NCBI RefSeq assembly: GCF_014695385.1 | Contig: NZ_JACJOD010000024.1 | Span: 62,001-126,000, forward strand | DNA length: 64,000 bases | Source of the DNA: Trichocoleus sp. FACHB-46 | Lineage (GTDB): Bacteria; Cyanobacteriota; Cyanobacteriia; FACHB-46 | Reading direction: 5' to 3' | Part shown: piece after piece, positions 44,253 through 53,094 of the stretch | Layout of the letters: every line of letters begins with the position of its first letter | Numbering within the stretch: the first letter of the stretch is position 1 | Made by a program: the position numbers and the translations under genes | The notes under the pieces: generated by a model | The model's input: only the letters and a program-made list of their open reading frames with translations | Databases searched by the model: none | Told to the model about the DNA's origin: nothing

Positions 44253-45368
44253 ATGGTATCCAATTACGCTCAAAATGGAACTCCCACCTCTTCGAGACGA
44301 GTTGCCATTTTAATTGAAAACGGTGTTGAAGATTCAGAGTTTCATGTTCCTTACACAGCTCTGAAAAAAGCTGGAGCCGAAGTCGTCGTCCTCGGTTCCC
44401 GGATGAATGAGCAGTACAAAGGCAAGCAAGGCAGAGTGTCGCAGGAACCCGATGGCACTACTACAGAAGCCCGTGCCGCTGACTTTGATGCAGTGATTAT
44501 TCCGGGTGGCATGGCTCCCGACAAAATGCGGACCAATATGAAGACGGTGCGCTTCGTCCAAGATGCGATCGCCCAAAACAAGTTGGTCGCAGCGGTTTGT
44601 CACGGTCCTCAGGTTTTGATTGAGGGAGACTTACTTCAAGGTCGCACTGCCACAGGTTTCCGAGCCATTCGCAAAGATATGCAGAATGCAGGAGCTAACT
44701 ATGTGGATGAGCCGCTAGTTGTAGATGGCAATCTGCTCACCTCGCGTCGTCCAGGTGACTTGCCGATGTTTACCACTGCGATCTTGACTCGCCTGGGCCT
44801 AAGCATTCCTGACACGACTCTGCCGGATGTCAGCGATCGCGATGCAGGTTGGTGGAAGTTGGGCGAAGAGTGGGGTGGCTCTAGTAAACAGGAGATCGTT
44901 AGCGCCATTAATACAGCGATCGCCGGAGAACGTTACGGTTTAGAAGCTTTCCAGCAGTATGCCGAGAAGACAGATGACGGTGAATTGCGGTCTGTCTTTC
45001 AGCATGTCTGCACGGCTAAGAAACAACATATCCAGAAGCTAGAAGCAAGGTTGCGGCTGTTCGGGGAGCAAGAATCTCTTCAAGCGGTTGCCAGCGGCAC
45101 TCTAGCTACGCTCAAAGGTTGGTTACAAACACGTACCGATGATATTTCGATCTTGCGGCGAGCCTTGGGCGACTTGCAAACCGGAGTCGTTGATACCTAT
45201 GCCCTGCGTAATAAGCTGACCGACCCCACCACTACTCTAATTTTTGATGACATGGAGATCGACATTGCCAAGCATGAGCAGCAAGTCGCTGATCTTTACC
45301 ATGCTCGCATTAGTGTCGGCCCCGTCAGCCCCCCTCAACCTACCTCTGGTGCCGCAGCCAAGATTTGA
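44253..45368 (+). CDS. PfpI/DJ-1-type glutamine amidotransferase-like protein fused to a ferritin-like domain
   Basis: 371 aa. Residues 15-190 are a DJ-1/PfpI domain: RRVAILIENGVEDSEFHVPY, IIPGGMAPDK, then the nucleophile Cys in VAAVCHGPQVLIEGD (about residue 116) and NLLTSRRPGDLP. Known relatives act as glyoxalase, deglycase or protease-like proteins. After a linker, residues about 210-345 form a helical domain, NTAIAGERYGLEAFQQYAEK then VFQHVCTAKKQHIQKLEARL, with the ExxxY/ExxH pattern of ferritin-like folds. The fusion joins carbonyl or oxidative-damage handling with a possible metal-binding bundle. It is the core of the 43.8-50 kb cluster. Confidence 0.87.
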   Translation: MVSNYAQNGTPTSSRRVAILIENGVEDSEFHVPYTALKKAGAEVVVLGSRMNEQYKGKQGRVSQEPDGTTTEARAADFDAVIIPGGMAPDKMRTNMKTVRFVQDAIAQNKLVAAVCHGPQVLIEGDLLQGRTATGFRAIRKDMQNAGANYVDEPLVVDGNLLTSRRPGDLPMFTTAILTRLGLSIPDTTLPDVSDRDAGWWKLGEEWGGSSKQEIVSAINTAIAGERYGLEAFQQYAEKTDDGELRSVFQHVCTAKKQHIQKLEARLRLFGEQESLQAVASGTLATLKGWLQTRTDDISILRRALGDLQTGVVDTYALRNKLTDPTTTLIFDDMEIDIAKHEQQVADLYHARISVGPVSPPQPTSGAAAKI

Positions 45369-45422
45369 GGTGGCGGGCTATTGCAGATCACTAGCTCTCT
45401 AGGCTGGTCAGGAGATTGAATC

Positions 45423-46106
45423 ATGAAGCGATTTCAAAACCGAACCGAAGCAGGTCAATTTCTAGCATCTTTGCTGACGCAGTATAGCGATCGCGCTGAT
45501 GTGCTGGTTTTAGGCTTGCCTCGCGGTGGGGTGCCGATCGCCTTTGAAATTGCTGCTGCCCTCCATGTGCCGCTAGACATTTTTCTAGTGCGGAAGCTGG
45601 GAGTTCCGGGGCACGAAGAACTGGCGATGGGAGCGATCGCCTCAGGTGATGTGCGGGTGCTGAATCAAGATGTGGTGGAGATGCAACAGATCTCCGATAC
45701 CGCGCTAGAACAGGTGACGCAGCGCGAACAACAAGAGTTGCAACGCCGCGAGCATTTGTATCGAGGCGATCGCCCTATCCTGCCGATCACAGATCGAATT
45801 GTGATTCTGGTAGATGACGGTTTAGCCACAGGAGCCACGATGCGAGCCGCAGTCATGGCAGTGCGGCAACACCAACCCCAAGAAGTTGTGGTGGCGGTTC
45901 CGGTCGGAGCGCGGCAAGCCTACGAGCAGATCAGTCCACAAGTAGAGGCGATCATCTGTGCTGTGCTGCCAGAGCGCTTTAACTCGGTCGGAGCCTGGTA
46001 CGAAGCGTTCCCTCAAACCAGCGATCGCGAGGTCTGTGAGTTGCTGCAACGCGCACAAGAACGGACACAAGATAGTGCTCCGCTCTCGTCTCGGCTAGGT
46101 GTTTAG
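45423..46106 (+). CDS. Phosphoribosyltransferase family protein
   Basis: 227 aa. The type I PRTase signature ILVDDGLATGATMRAAVMAV is the PRPP-binding loop (acidic pair, then the ATGAT turn). Upstream are VLVLGLPRGGVPIAFEIAAA and a basic motif VRKLGVPGHEELAMGAIASG. This layout is the stand-alone PRTase found near stress genes in many bacteria, often with an esterase neighbour. The substrate is unknown and may not be a purine or pyrimidine. It starts 55 bp after the fusion protein. Confidence 0.9.
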   Translation: MKRFQNRTEAGQFLASLLTQYSDRADVLVLGLPRGGVPIAFEIAAALHVPLDIFLVRKLGVPGHEELAMGAIASGDVRVLNQDVVEMQQISDTALEQVTQREQQELQRREHLYRGDRPILPITDRIVILVDDGLATGATMRAAVMAVRQHQPQEVVVAVPVGARQAYEQISPQVEAIICAVLPERFNSVGAWYEAFPQTSDREVCELLQRAQERTQDSAPLSSRLGV

Positions 46107-46144
46107 TTAACAAACTCAAATTTGAAACTCTAAAGGAAAAACAA

Positions 46145-46879
46145 ATGGAACAAAGTAGTAATCAGCCAATTGTGCCTAACCAGTCTGGCAGCAGCGAGGC
46201 CAGTGATACTGAGCGTTGGGCCTCTCTCATCGGGGGAGGTGCCTTGGTGCTTGCAGGTTTACAACAGCGATCGCTCCGGGGCGTTTTGACCGCAGTCGCA
46301 GGTGGAGGATTGCTCTACCAAGGCGTGACTAAGCAAAGCACTGTGCAAAAAGCTCAGGGAGTGCTCCAGCAAGCTCAAGACGCTGTGGGTCTCAACAAAG
46401 GCATCAAAGTTGAAAAAACTGTCACCATCAACAAGCCTGCTGAAGAGCTATATCGCTTCTGGCGCAACTTAGAGAACCTCCCCCGGTTCATGAAGCATCT
46501 CAAATCTGTTACTGCCTACAACGACACGCGATCGCACTGGATTGCCAGTGCTCCTTTGGGCACCAGCGTCGAGTGGGATGCTGACATCATCCAAGAAGAA
46601 GAAAACCGCTTCATTGCTTGGGCTTCTGCCGAGAACGCTGACGTTGATAACTCTGGCTTTGTGCGCTTCCAACCTGCGACTGGTGGTCGGGGCACCGAAG
46701 TCAAAGTTGTGATGGAATATAACATTCCGGGCGGTGCCGTCTCCGCTGCGATCGCCAAACTCCTGGGCGAAGAACCCGAACAACAAATTGGCGATGAATT
46801 GCGCCGCTTCAAGATGCTGATGGAAGCAGGCGAAATTGCGACCACCGAAGGACAAACGTCCTGTCGTGCATCTCATTAG
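46145..46879 (+). CDS. SRPBCC-domain protein with N-terminal membrane segments
   Basis: 244 aa. Residues about 25-62 are Gly/Ala-rich and hydrophobic (ALVLAGLQQRSLRGVLTAVA), probably a membrane hairpin. From about 90 a START-like SRPBCC domain follows (VEKTVTINKPAEELYRFWRN, SVEWDADIIQEEENRFIAWA, GTEVKVVMEYNIPGGAVSAA), the ligand-binding fold of the cyclase/dehydrase group. Such proteins bind lipids or isoprenoids; the ligand is unknown. It begins 39 bp after the PRTase and ends 18 bp before the first alcohol dehydrogenase. Confidence 0.87.
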   Translation: MEQSSNQPIVPNQSGSSEASDTERWASLIGGGALVLAGLQQRSLRGVLTAVAGGGLLYQGVTKQSTVQKAQGVLQQAQDAVGLNKGIKVEKTVTINKPAEELYRFWRNLENLPRFMKHLKSVTAYNDTRSHWIASAPLGTSVEWDADIIQEEENRFIAWASAENADVDNSGFVRFQPATGGRGTEVKVVMEYNIPGGAVSAAIAKLLGEEPEQQIGDELRRFKMLMEAGEIATTEGQTSCRASH

Positions 46880-46896
46880 GCAGGAGTAATCATTCG

Positions 46897-48066
46897 ATGA
46901 GAGCAGTTTGCTGGCATGGGGCGAATGATGTCCGCGTGGACACAGTCCCCGATCCCAAGATTCTCAATCCGCGAGACGCGATTATTAAAGTCACAGCCGC
47001 CGCCATCTGTGGCTCTGATCTGCACATCTATGACGGCTACATTCCCACCATGCAGCCCGGTGACATTATTGGTCACGAGTTTATGGGTGAAGTAGTCGAG
47101 ATTGGCAGCAAAGTAAAGAAATTGCAACGGGGCGATCGCGTCGTGGTTTCTTCGATCATTGGCTGCGGTCAATGCTCCTACTGCAACTTGCAACAGTGGT
47201 CTCTGTGCGACAACTCCAACCCTGGAGGTTGGCTTCAAGAGCAAGTCACAGGTTACTCTACTGCTGGAATTTTTGGCTACTCTCATGCCTTCGGTGGCTA
47301 TGCGGGTGCCCATGCCGAATATATTCGCGTTCCTTTCGCCGATCACGGAGCAATCAAAGTTCCTCAAGGCATTCCAGATGAGAAACTACTCTTTCTCTCC
47401 GATGCCTTCCCCACCGGATATATGGGCGCAGAAATGTGCGACATCCAACCGGGAGATACCGTCGCGGTTTGGGGGGCAGGTGCTGTAGGTCTCTTCGCCA
47501 TGCATAGTGCCTACATGCTCGGTGCCGAACGAGTCATCGCGATCGATCGCTTCCCCGAACGACTCCGGATGGCAAGAGAGTTGGTCAAAGCCGAAGTAAT
47601 CAACTACGAAGAAGTAGACGCAGGCGAAGCCCTCAAGGAAATGACCGGAGGACGCGGCCCCGATAGCTGCATCGACGCGGTGGGTCTAGAAGCCCACGGC
47701 ATGGGTGTAGAAGGCTTCTACGACAAAGCCAAACAAGCTGTACGACTAGAAACCGATCGCCCCAACGTGCTGCGACAAATGATGGTTGCCTGTCGCAAAG
47801 GCGGCACCCTCTCCATCATGGGAGTCTACTCTGGCTTCGTAGACAAAATGCCCTTTGGCGCTGCCTTCAACAAGAGTCTCACCTTCAAAATGGGGCAAAT
47901 GCACGGCCAGCGCTACATCCCCATGTTGCTAGAACATGTCCTCAACGGCGGCATCGACCCCTCCGCTGTCCTCACCCACACCCTACCGCTAGAAGAAGCC
48001 AAACGTGGCTTCGAAATGTTCAAAAACAAACAAGACAACTGCATGCGGGTCATGTTCAAGCCATGA
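46897..48066 (+). CDS. Zinc-dependent alcohol dehydrogenase, tandem copy 1
   Basis: 389 aa, medium-chain MDR superfamily. Catalytic-zinc ligands are in [12 protein letters not shown] (Cys and Asp/His) and [10 protein letters not shown] (His-Glu). Structural-zinc Cys cluster CGQCSYCNLQQWSLC. NAD(P) Rossmann motif GAGAVGLFAM. The long insert and the [13 protein letters not shown] region resemble glutathione-independent formaldehyde dehydrogenases. Both zinc sites look intact. It may detoxify aldehydes in the same cluster as the DJ-1-like protein. A paralogue follows. Confidence 0.92.
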   Translation: MRAVCWHGANDVRVDTVPDPKILNPRDAIIKVTAAAICGSDLHIYDGYIPTMQPGDIIGHEFMGEVVEIGSKVKKLQRGDRVVVSSIIGCGQCSYCNLQQWSLCDNSNPGGWLQEQVTGYSTAGIFGYSHAFGGYAGAHAEYIRVPFADHGAIKVPQGIPDEKLLFLSDAFPTGYMGAEMCDIQPGDTVAVWGAGAVGLFAMHSAYMLGAERVIAIDRFPERLRMARELVKAEVINYEEVDAGEALKEMTGGRGPDSCIDAVGLEAHGMGVEGFYDKAKQAVRLETDRPNVLRQMMVACRKGGTLSIMGVYSGFVDKMPFGAAFNKSLTFKMGQMHGQRYIPMLLEHVLNGGIDPSAVLTHTLPLEEAKRGFEMFKNKQDNCMRVMFKP

Positions 48067-48120
48067 CCTAACCCCCCGCCCCCTTCCCTAGTAGGGAAGG
48101 AGGAGTCAGAGAGTGAGGGG
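48065..48120. repeat. Palindromic repeat family, copy 3
   Basis: GACCTAACCCCCCGCCCCCT then TCCCTAGTAGGGAAGG. It is the reverse orientation of 26659-26709 in content, with the same CCTAACCCCC arm and TCCCT/AGGGA stem. It directly follows the stop of alcohol dehydrogenase copy 1. Confidence 0.75.
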
Positions 48121-48189
48121 AGAGAAGTGAGAAGCCAATGGCCAACTACTCACCCAACCCAAGGCTCGAAACACTTACACCCAAACTTG

Positions 48190-48264
48190 TTTGGAGGGGG
48201 CCTGGGGGACGCAACCGTCCCTCAGCGGGGGTTTGGAGGCGAGTGCCCCCAAGGTTCGGTTCTT
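48190..48264. repeat. GC-rich dispersed repeat, copy C
   Basis: TTTGGAGGGGGCCTGGGGGA, then the shared CGTCCCTCAGCGGGGGTTTG and TGCCCCCAAGG. About 75 bp; same orientation as copy B. It lies in the 248-bp gap between the two tandem alcohol dehydrogenase genes. Confidence 0.85.
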
Positions 48265-48314
48265 CAATGCTTATATCAAAACCTAACTTGAAAGTAGTAC
48301 AGGAGCAAAACTAG

Positions 48315-49484
48315 ATGAAAGCACTTTGCTGGCATGGAGCCAACGACGTTCGGATCGGCAACGTCCCCGATCCCACCATCCTCAATCCCCGCGACGCCAT
48401 CATCAAAATCACCTCTACCGCCATCTGCGGCTCCGATCTACATATCCTTGACGGCTATATCCCCACCATGAAAGAGGGAGATATCCTCGGGCATGAATTC
48501 ATGGGAGAAGTGGTTGAACTTGGTAGTGCCGTCAAGAACGTGAAAATCGGCGATCGCGTTGTCGTTCCCTTCACCATCTCCTGCGGCGGCTGCTTCTTCT
48601 GTCAGCGGGATTTGTGGTCTTTGTGCGACAACTCCAACCCCAACGGCTGGATGGCAGAAGCAGCAATGGGGCACTCTCCCTCTGGATTATTTGGTTACTC
48701 CCACATGTTCGGCGGCTATGCGGGCGGTCAAGCCGAATATGCCCGTGTTCCCTTTGCCGATGTGGGTCTGTTCAAAGTGCCTGACGGGCTCAGTGACGAT
48801 CAAGTCTTGTTCCTGACGGACATTTTCCCTACAGGTTACATGGCGGCAGAAAACTGCAACATTGAGCCAGGAGATACCGTAGCAGTTTGGGGCTGTGGTC
48901 CTGTCGGCCAGTTTGCCATCAAGAGTGCTTTCATGCTGGGTGCCGAACGGGTGATCGCGATCGATCGCATTCCCGAACGCTTACAGATGGCGAAAGAGCA
49001 ATGTGGGGCCGAAATCATCAATTACGAAGAGATTGATGCGGGAGACGCTGTCAAAGAGATGACAGGCGGGCGCGGTCCCGATAGCTGTATTGATGCCGTA
49101 GGTATGGAAGCACATGGCACAGGCCCAATGGCGATGTACGACCAGGTCAAGCAAGCAGTACGCCTAGAAACCGATCGCCCCACTGCGCTGCGTCAAGTGA
49201 TTCTCTCTTGCCGGAAAGGTGGCCATGTCTCCTTGGCAGGTGTGTATGGTGGTTTCCTAGATAAAGTGCCTTTTGGGGCTGCTTTCAACAAAGGCTTGAC
49301 CTTCAAAATGGGCCAAACTCACATGCACCGCTACATTAAACCCCTGATGGAAGCGGTACAACAAGGCAAGATTGACCCCTCCTTTGTCATTACCCATAAA
49401 CTGCCTCTAGACCAAGCTCCTCATGGTTACGAGATCTTTAGAGATAAAAAAGAGAACTGCATCAAAGTTGTCCTCAAGCCGTAG
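48315..49484 (+). CDS. Zinc-dependent alcohol dehydrogenase, tandem copy 2
   Basis: 389 aa, exactly the same length as copy 1 and alignable without gaps. Catalytic zinc [13 protein letters not shown] and [12 protein letters not shown], structural zinc [15 protein letters not shown], cofactor motif [10 protein letters not shown]. The cofactor turn differs from copy 1 (CGP against AGA) and the N-terminal half is more divergent, so substrate range may differ. It belongs to the same rightward cluster, following the repeat-filled gap. Confidence 0.92.
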   Translation: MKALCWHGANDVRIGNVPDPTILNPRDAIIKITSTAICGSDLHILDGYIPTMKEGDILGHEFMGEVVELGSAVKNVKIGDRVVVPFTISCGGCFFCQRDLWSLCDNSNPNGWMAEAAMGHSPSGLFGYSHMFGGYAGGQAEYARVPFADVGLFKVPDGLSDDQVLFLTDIFPTGYMAAENCNIEPGDTVAVWGCGPVGQFAIKSAFMLGAERVIAIDRIPERLQMAKEQCGAEIINYEEIDAGDAVKEMTGGRGPDSCIDAVGMEAHGTGPMAMYDQVKQAVRLETDRPTALRQVILSCRKGGHVSLAGVYGGFLDKVPFGAAFNKGLTFKMGQTHMHRYIKPLMEAVQQGKIDPSFVITHKLPLDQAPHGYEIFRDKKENCIKVVLKP

Positions 49485-49493
49485 GCCGTAGTC

Positions 49494-49676
49494 ATGGAGA
49501 TTGACCCTGCTCCTCAATTTGAAAAGACAGCTTTAATCAACCAGTTGCTCTCAGAGCTGTATAACTTGGTTGAAATTCTAGAAGCTGAGCATATCAAGCC
49601 TGACTCCCTGCAACTCCACTCGCCTAGTCAGGCTGATGGGCTGGAGCCTGCCCCATTGCGATCGCCAATTGTTTAA
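49494..49676 (+). CDS. Very small protein, unknown, in the stress cluster
   Basis: 60 aa, starting only 9 bp after the alcohol dehydrogenase stop: MEIDPAPQFEKTALINQLLS followed by an acidic amphipathic helix (ELYNLVEILEAEHIKPDSLQ) and a polar tail. The tight spacing to both neighbours supports a real gene, although a short chance frame cannot be excluded. No family was recognised. Confidence 0.5.
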   Translation: MEIDPAPQFEKTALINQLLSELYNLVEILEAEHIKPDSLQLHSPSQADGLEPAPLRSPIV

Positions 49677-49700
49677 CTTGTCGTTATAGGTCGAAAAATC

Positions 49701-50042
49701 ATGAGCGATACCACAGTCATCAAAGTTCAATCTGCCCAATCTCCTCATGGTGAGTTGGGGCAGAAGTACCTGGCTGGAGGGGTGACCCTTGCCATGCGGA
49801 TGTGGGAAAACGAGCAACCGGGCGAATCCAAGCCTGAAACCCGCCGTGAATACGAAACTGTCGGTTATGTGATCCAAGGTCGTGCTGAGTTGCACCTAGA
49901 AGGCCAAATGGTGCTTCTAGAAACGGGTGATTCTTGGGTGGTGCCGAAAGGAGCCTCGCATACTTACAAGGTGTTAGAGCCATTTACAGCAGTTGAGGCA
50001 ACTTCACCTCCCGCCTTTGCTCACAGACGCGACGAGCAATAG
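49701..50042 (+). CDS. Cupin-domain protein
   Basis: 113 aa, a single small beta-barrel: YETVGYVIQGRAELHLEGQM contains motif 1, and LLETGDSWVVPKGASHTYKV is motif 2 (Gly-Asp ... Pro-x-Gly-x-x-His). The first motif lacks the usual His pair, so metal binding may be incomplete. Cupins include dioxygenases, isomerases and sugar- or redox-binding proteins; the role is unknown. It is the last gene of the rightward cluster, convergent with the histidine kinase, whose stop is 1 bp away. Confidence 0.88.
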   Translation: MSDTTVIKVQSAQSPHGELGQKYLAGGVTLAMRMWENEQPGESKPETRREYETVGYVIQGRAELHLEGQMVLLETGDSWVVPKGASHTYKVLEPFTAVEATSPPAFAHRRDEQ

Positions 50043-50043
50043 C

Positions 50044-52536
50044 TTACTCAGTGAGGGAAGCGATCGCAGATTTCTTACCCGCAGGCTTTTCAGTTGCAGA
50101 CTGATCAGCGATCGATTTGTGCACAGTGGGGATCTCAATTAAAAAGTGAGTACCTTGGCTAGGGGTGGAAAGACAGCGCAATTGACCGTGATGTTTTTCC
50201 ACCACAATTTGATAGCTAATCGCCAAGCCCAAGCCAGTTCCTTCCCCTACCTTCTTGGTCGTGAAGAAGGGATTAAACAATTGGTGCTTGACGGTTTCGC
50301 TCATACCAGGGCCGTTGTCACCAATGTCTATCAGCACCGTTTCTTTGTTGGTAGTGGTGCGAATCGTGATGCTGGGTATCGTTGCGGGATTAGCTAGCGA
50401 TCGCTGCTCATGATCTTCCTCTAGAGCATCAATAGCATTGCAGAGGATATTCATAAACACTTGGTTGAGTTGTCCGGCGTAGCACTCCACCAGTGGCAGG
50501 TCACCATATTTTTTCACCACGGCAATTTCTGGCCGATGGGGCTGCACCTTTAAACGATTCTGTAAAATCAGCAGCGTGCTGTCGATGCCTTCATGAATAT
50601 CCACAGGCTTCATTTCGGCTTCGTCAAGGCGGGAGAAGTTGCGGAGGGATAGAACAATTTGGCGAATGCGTTCGGCCCCAACTTTCATGGAGGCCAAGAG
50701 TTTCGGCAGATCCTCGACCAAGAAAGGCAACTCGATCGCTTCAATCTGAGCTTCAACCGCAGGGATTTTCTCGGTGGTATGTTGCTGATAAAGTTGCACC
50801 AGATCGAGCAGATCTTCGGCATAGCGGTTGATATAGGTGAGGTTGCCGTAGATGAAATTTACTGGGTTATTGATCTCATGCGCCACCCCAGCCACAAGTT
50901 GCCCTAAACCAGACATCTTCTCCGTTTGAATCAGTTGGGCTTGAGTACTTTGGAGATCTTGCAGCGCTTGCTGGAGCTGTAGGGCTTGCTCTTTGAGTTG
51001 CGTTTCTGAATCACGCAGAGCCGATTCTACTTCCCGCCGCTCGGTAATTTCGTCCTCTAGTTGAGTGATCACCTGGCTCAACTCGGTGGTGCGCTCTAGC
51101 ACCCGCTGTTCTAGTTCTTCGTTGTTGCGTCGCAATTTCTCACGGGCTTGCTCTAGGCTTTGTTCTCGGCTGTATACTTGCTCGGCCATTGAGTTAAACA
51201 AGCGCCCCAAATGCCCCAACTCATCTCGGCGTGACTCATCTAGCTGCATATTAAAATCACCTGCAGCCACTAGTTCTGTAGCCTGCATGAAGCTAGTTAA
51301 GGGTTTGGCAATCTGTTGGCGCAAGACAAAAAACAGCACCAAAATTTCTAGCAACAAAGACAAGAAGCCCAAGAGCAAGATGATGCGAGCCGTTTGGAAA
51401 GCGGGTTGCGCCAAGATCGACTTAGGATAGACCGTAACGAAATACCAATCTGGTCCTTTGATTTTGGCGACAGCTAGATATTCGTCATGCTGCGCGTTGT
51501 CAATAATCACCTGACCCGATCGCAGGGTCTGAATTTTCTGAAAGATTTGCTCTAGATGGCGATCGCCCGACTGCTGAATGTCAAACTCGCCTTTCTTGGC
51601 TTGAATCTCCGCTGTACGCTGCGGGTGGGCAATTAAGCGACCATCGGAGCGCACAATCATGTTGTAAGCCCCAGGCAAGCGATCGTGGATGGTGCGGTTG
51701 AGTAGCTCATCTAAGGTGATGTCTTGGCCCAAAGTGACAATGGGGTTGCCGTTGCGGCTGACAGGGGTGGCACAAGTCACCAACCAAGTTTTACCTACAA
51801 TGTCGTAGTACAAGCCTGTCCAGACTGTTTCTTGCGCTGGGTTATGTTTTAGGTCAGCCGCCCAGTAATACTCCTGGTCAGGCATGGATAAGTCTGAGGT
51901 AGCATCAGCGGCCCAAGTTGGCACTTGGGGCCAGTAGAGCACCATAATGTTCTCTGGCAATGTGAAATAGGTGTTTTGCAGCTGATGATGCCACGCCGCA
52001 CCATACATATTCGCCAGTTGATAGAAGGTGAGGACTCGCTGCCGAATATCTGCATTGAGCTGCACTCGCTGGTCGATGTATACGCCTGCTTCACGAGTGC
52101 CATCAAAGATTTCTGGGCGATTGCGAATAGCTCCATCAGGCGATCGCGCAAACAAGCGATCGAATTCAGTTTTGGGATCTTGATCCCCTAATTCCTCTAA
52201 GCGCCGGAGCAACTCAGTTTTCAAGACTGCTTGGTTCGTTTCTGCCAACGCAAAGATCGTATTTTCTCGCTCCACCCGCTCTTCTACATACTTTTCCAGT
52301 TGCCCCAGTGTTTGGGACTTGAAGCTAGAAATCATGTGGAAATAGCTGATCGTAGTTGACACCACAATCACACCCGCAATCCTTACTGCCAGCTTGATCA
52401 GCGTGCGACGAGTCAGAGAACCCGTAGTCCCAGGCAATAAAACTTTTGCTGGAGGTTGAGCTTCGAGTTCTGAGTTGTCCTCCTCCGGGCGTCCTCGCCA
52501 GCGCTGAGTCAAGATGTTAGGTAGTAGTGGCTTCAT
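50044..52536 (-). CDS. Sensor histidine kinase with dCache, HAMP and HisKA/HATPase
   Basis: 830 aa. A basic N-terminal tail leads to membrane helix 1 (about 45-67, LIKLAVRIAGVIVVSTTISY). An extracytoplasmic double-Cache sensor follows (about 70-375, e.g. YYWAADLKHNPAQETVWTGL, IVRSDGRLIAHPQ), then membrane helix 2 (about 385-410). HAMP linker, coiled coil, phospho-acceptor His in GVAHEINNPVNFIYGNL (near 554) and the ATPase boxes NQVFMNILCNAIDA, DIGDNGPGM and GEGTGLGLAIS complete it. dCache domains bind small organic ligands. No response regulator adjoins it. It is convergent with the cupin gene of the stress cluster. Confidence 0.93.
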   Translation of the reverse strand: MKPLLPNILTQRWRGRPEEDNSELEAQPPAKVLLPGTTGSLTRRTLIKLAVRIAGVIVVSTTISYFHMISSFKSQTLGQLEKYVEERVERENTIFALAETNQAVLKTELLRRLEELGDQDPKTEFDRLFARSPDGAIRNRPEIFDGTREAGVYIDQRVQLNADIRQRVLTFYQLANMYGAAWHHQLQNTYFTLPENIMVLYWPQVPTWAADATSDLSMPDQEYYWAADLKHNPAQETVWTGLYYDIVGKTWLVTCATPVSRNGNPIVTLGQDITLDELLNRTIHDRLPGAYNMIVRSDGRLIAHPQRTAEIQAKKGEFDIQQSGDRHLEQIFQKIQTLRSGQVIIDNAQHDEYLAVAKIKGPDWYFVTVYPKSILAQPAFQTARIILLLGFLSLLLEILVLFFVLRQQIAKPLTSFMQATELVAAGDFNMQLDESRRDELGHLGRLFNSMAEQVYSREQSLEQAREKLRRNNEELEQRVLERTTELSQVITQLEDEITERREVESALRDSETQLKEQALQLQQALQDLQSTQAQLIQTEKMSGLGQLVAGVAHEINNPVNFIYGNLTYINRYAEDLLDLVQLYQQHTTEKIPAVEAQIEAIELPFLVEDLPKLLASMKVGAERIRQIVLSLRNFSRLDEAEMKPVDIHEGIDSTLLILQNRLKVQPHRPEIAVVKKYGDLPLVECYAGQLNQVFMNILCNAIDALEEDHEQRSLANPATIPSITIRTTTNKETVLIDIGDNGPGMSETVKHQLFNPFFTTKKVGEGTGLGLAISYQIVVEKHHGQLRCLSTPSQGTHFLIEIPTVHKSIADQSATEKPAGKKSAIASLTE

Positions 52537-53094
52537 GTAAGGAGGCTCTTGAGTAGATTGCTACAGGGCAAATGAATCAACTGACATGAAAGCTGCTTAA
52601 AGAACGGGTTAATTGTATAGTCTGCTGCCCCTATGAAAATTAGGGTGATCAGGCTCACGGTTGAACAATTGTATAAAATGTTTCTTTCTTAGATTAGCTA
52701 GTTATTCTCTTTGAAAAACTTATAGCTTTTTCCCCTAGAAAACGGGAGGCGATCCGGACATTTTCAAAGTTTTTTATTATTTAGGGAGCTAATATTGGCC
52801 AAAGTTATGCGGATTATTGATGTGTCTATTATTACAAATAATGCTTCAGGTAAATTGCTTAGATTGATGCCGCCAAATGGCTTAATCTAGATGAGCTAAA
52901 GGCAGCCTCTGACCAAGCTCGTCTTATTAAGGGAAATCAGGAAGTGTGGCAATGCTTACTGTCGTTTTTTAACAAACCTATTAGTTATTTATAACAGTGT
53001 AAAGATTTAAATTGATTTTCCTTTAAGTAAGAGAGAATACATTTTTGTTGATAGAGCATTAAGGAAGATGAAGTAGCTCCTCCCTCGAAGTTTT
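52537..53094. other. 558-bp gap upstream of small protein 53095
   Basis: It is AT-rich. It contains a possible frameshifted small gene at 52807-52994 (separate entry). Nothing else gene-like was found. It also holds the promoter of the leftward histidine kinase, including GTATAAAATG near 52671 as a possible promoter-like element, unassigned as to strand. Confidence 0.4.
52807..52994 (+). pseudogene. Possible frameshifted small gene (remnant)
   Basis: An ATG frame from 52807 reads MRIIDVSIITNNASGKLLRL before a stop. The overlapping next frame from 52866 continues DAAKWLNLDELKAASDQARL and ends PISYL at a stop at 52994. The two frames join naturally with one base change, giving a plausible 62-residue helical protein. 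No known family. A true frameshift or a chance overlap cannot be decided. Confidence 0.3.
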
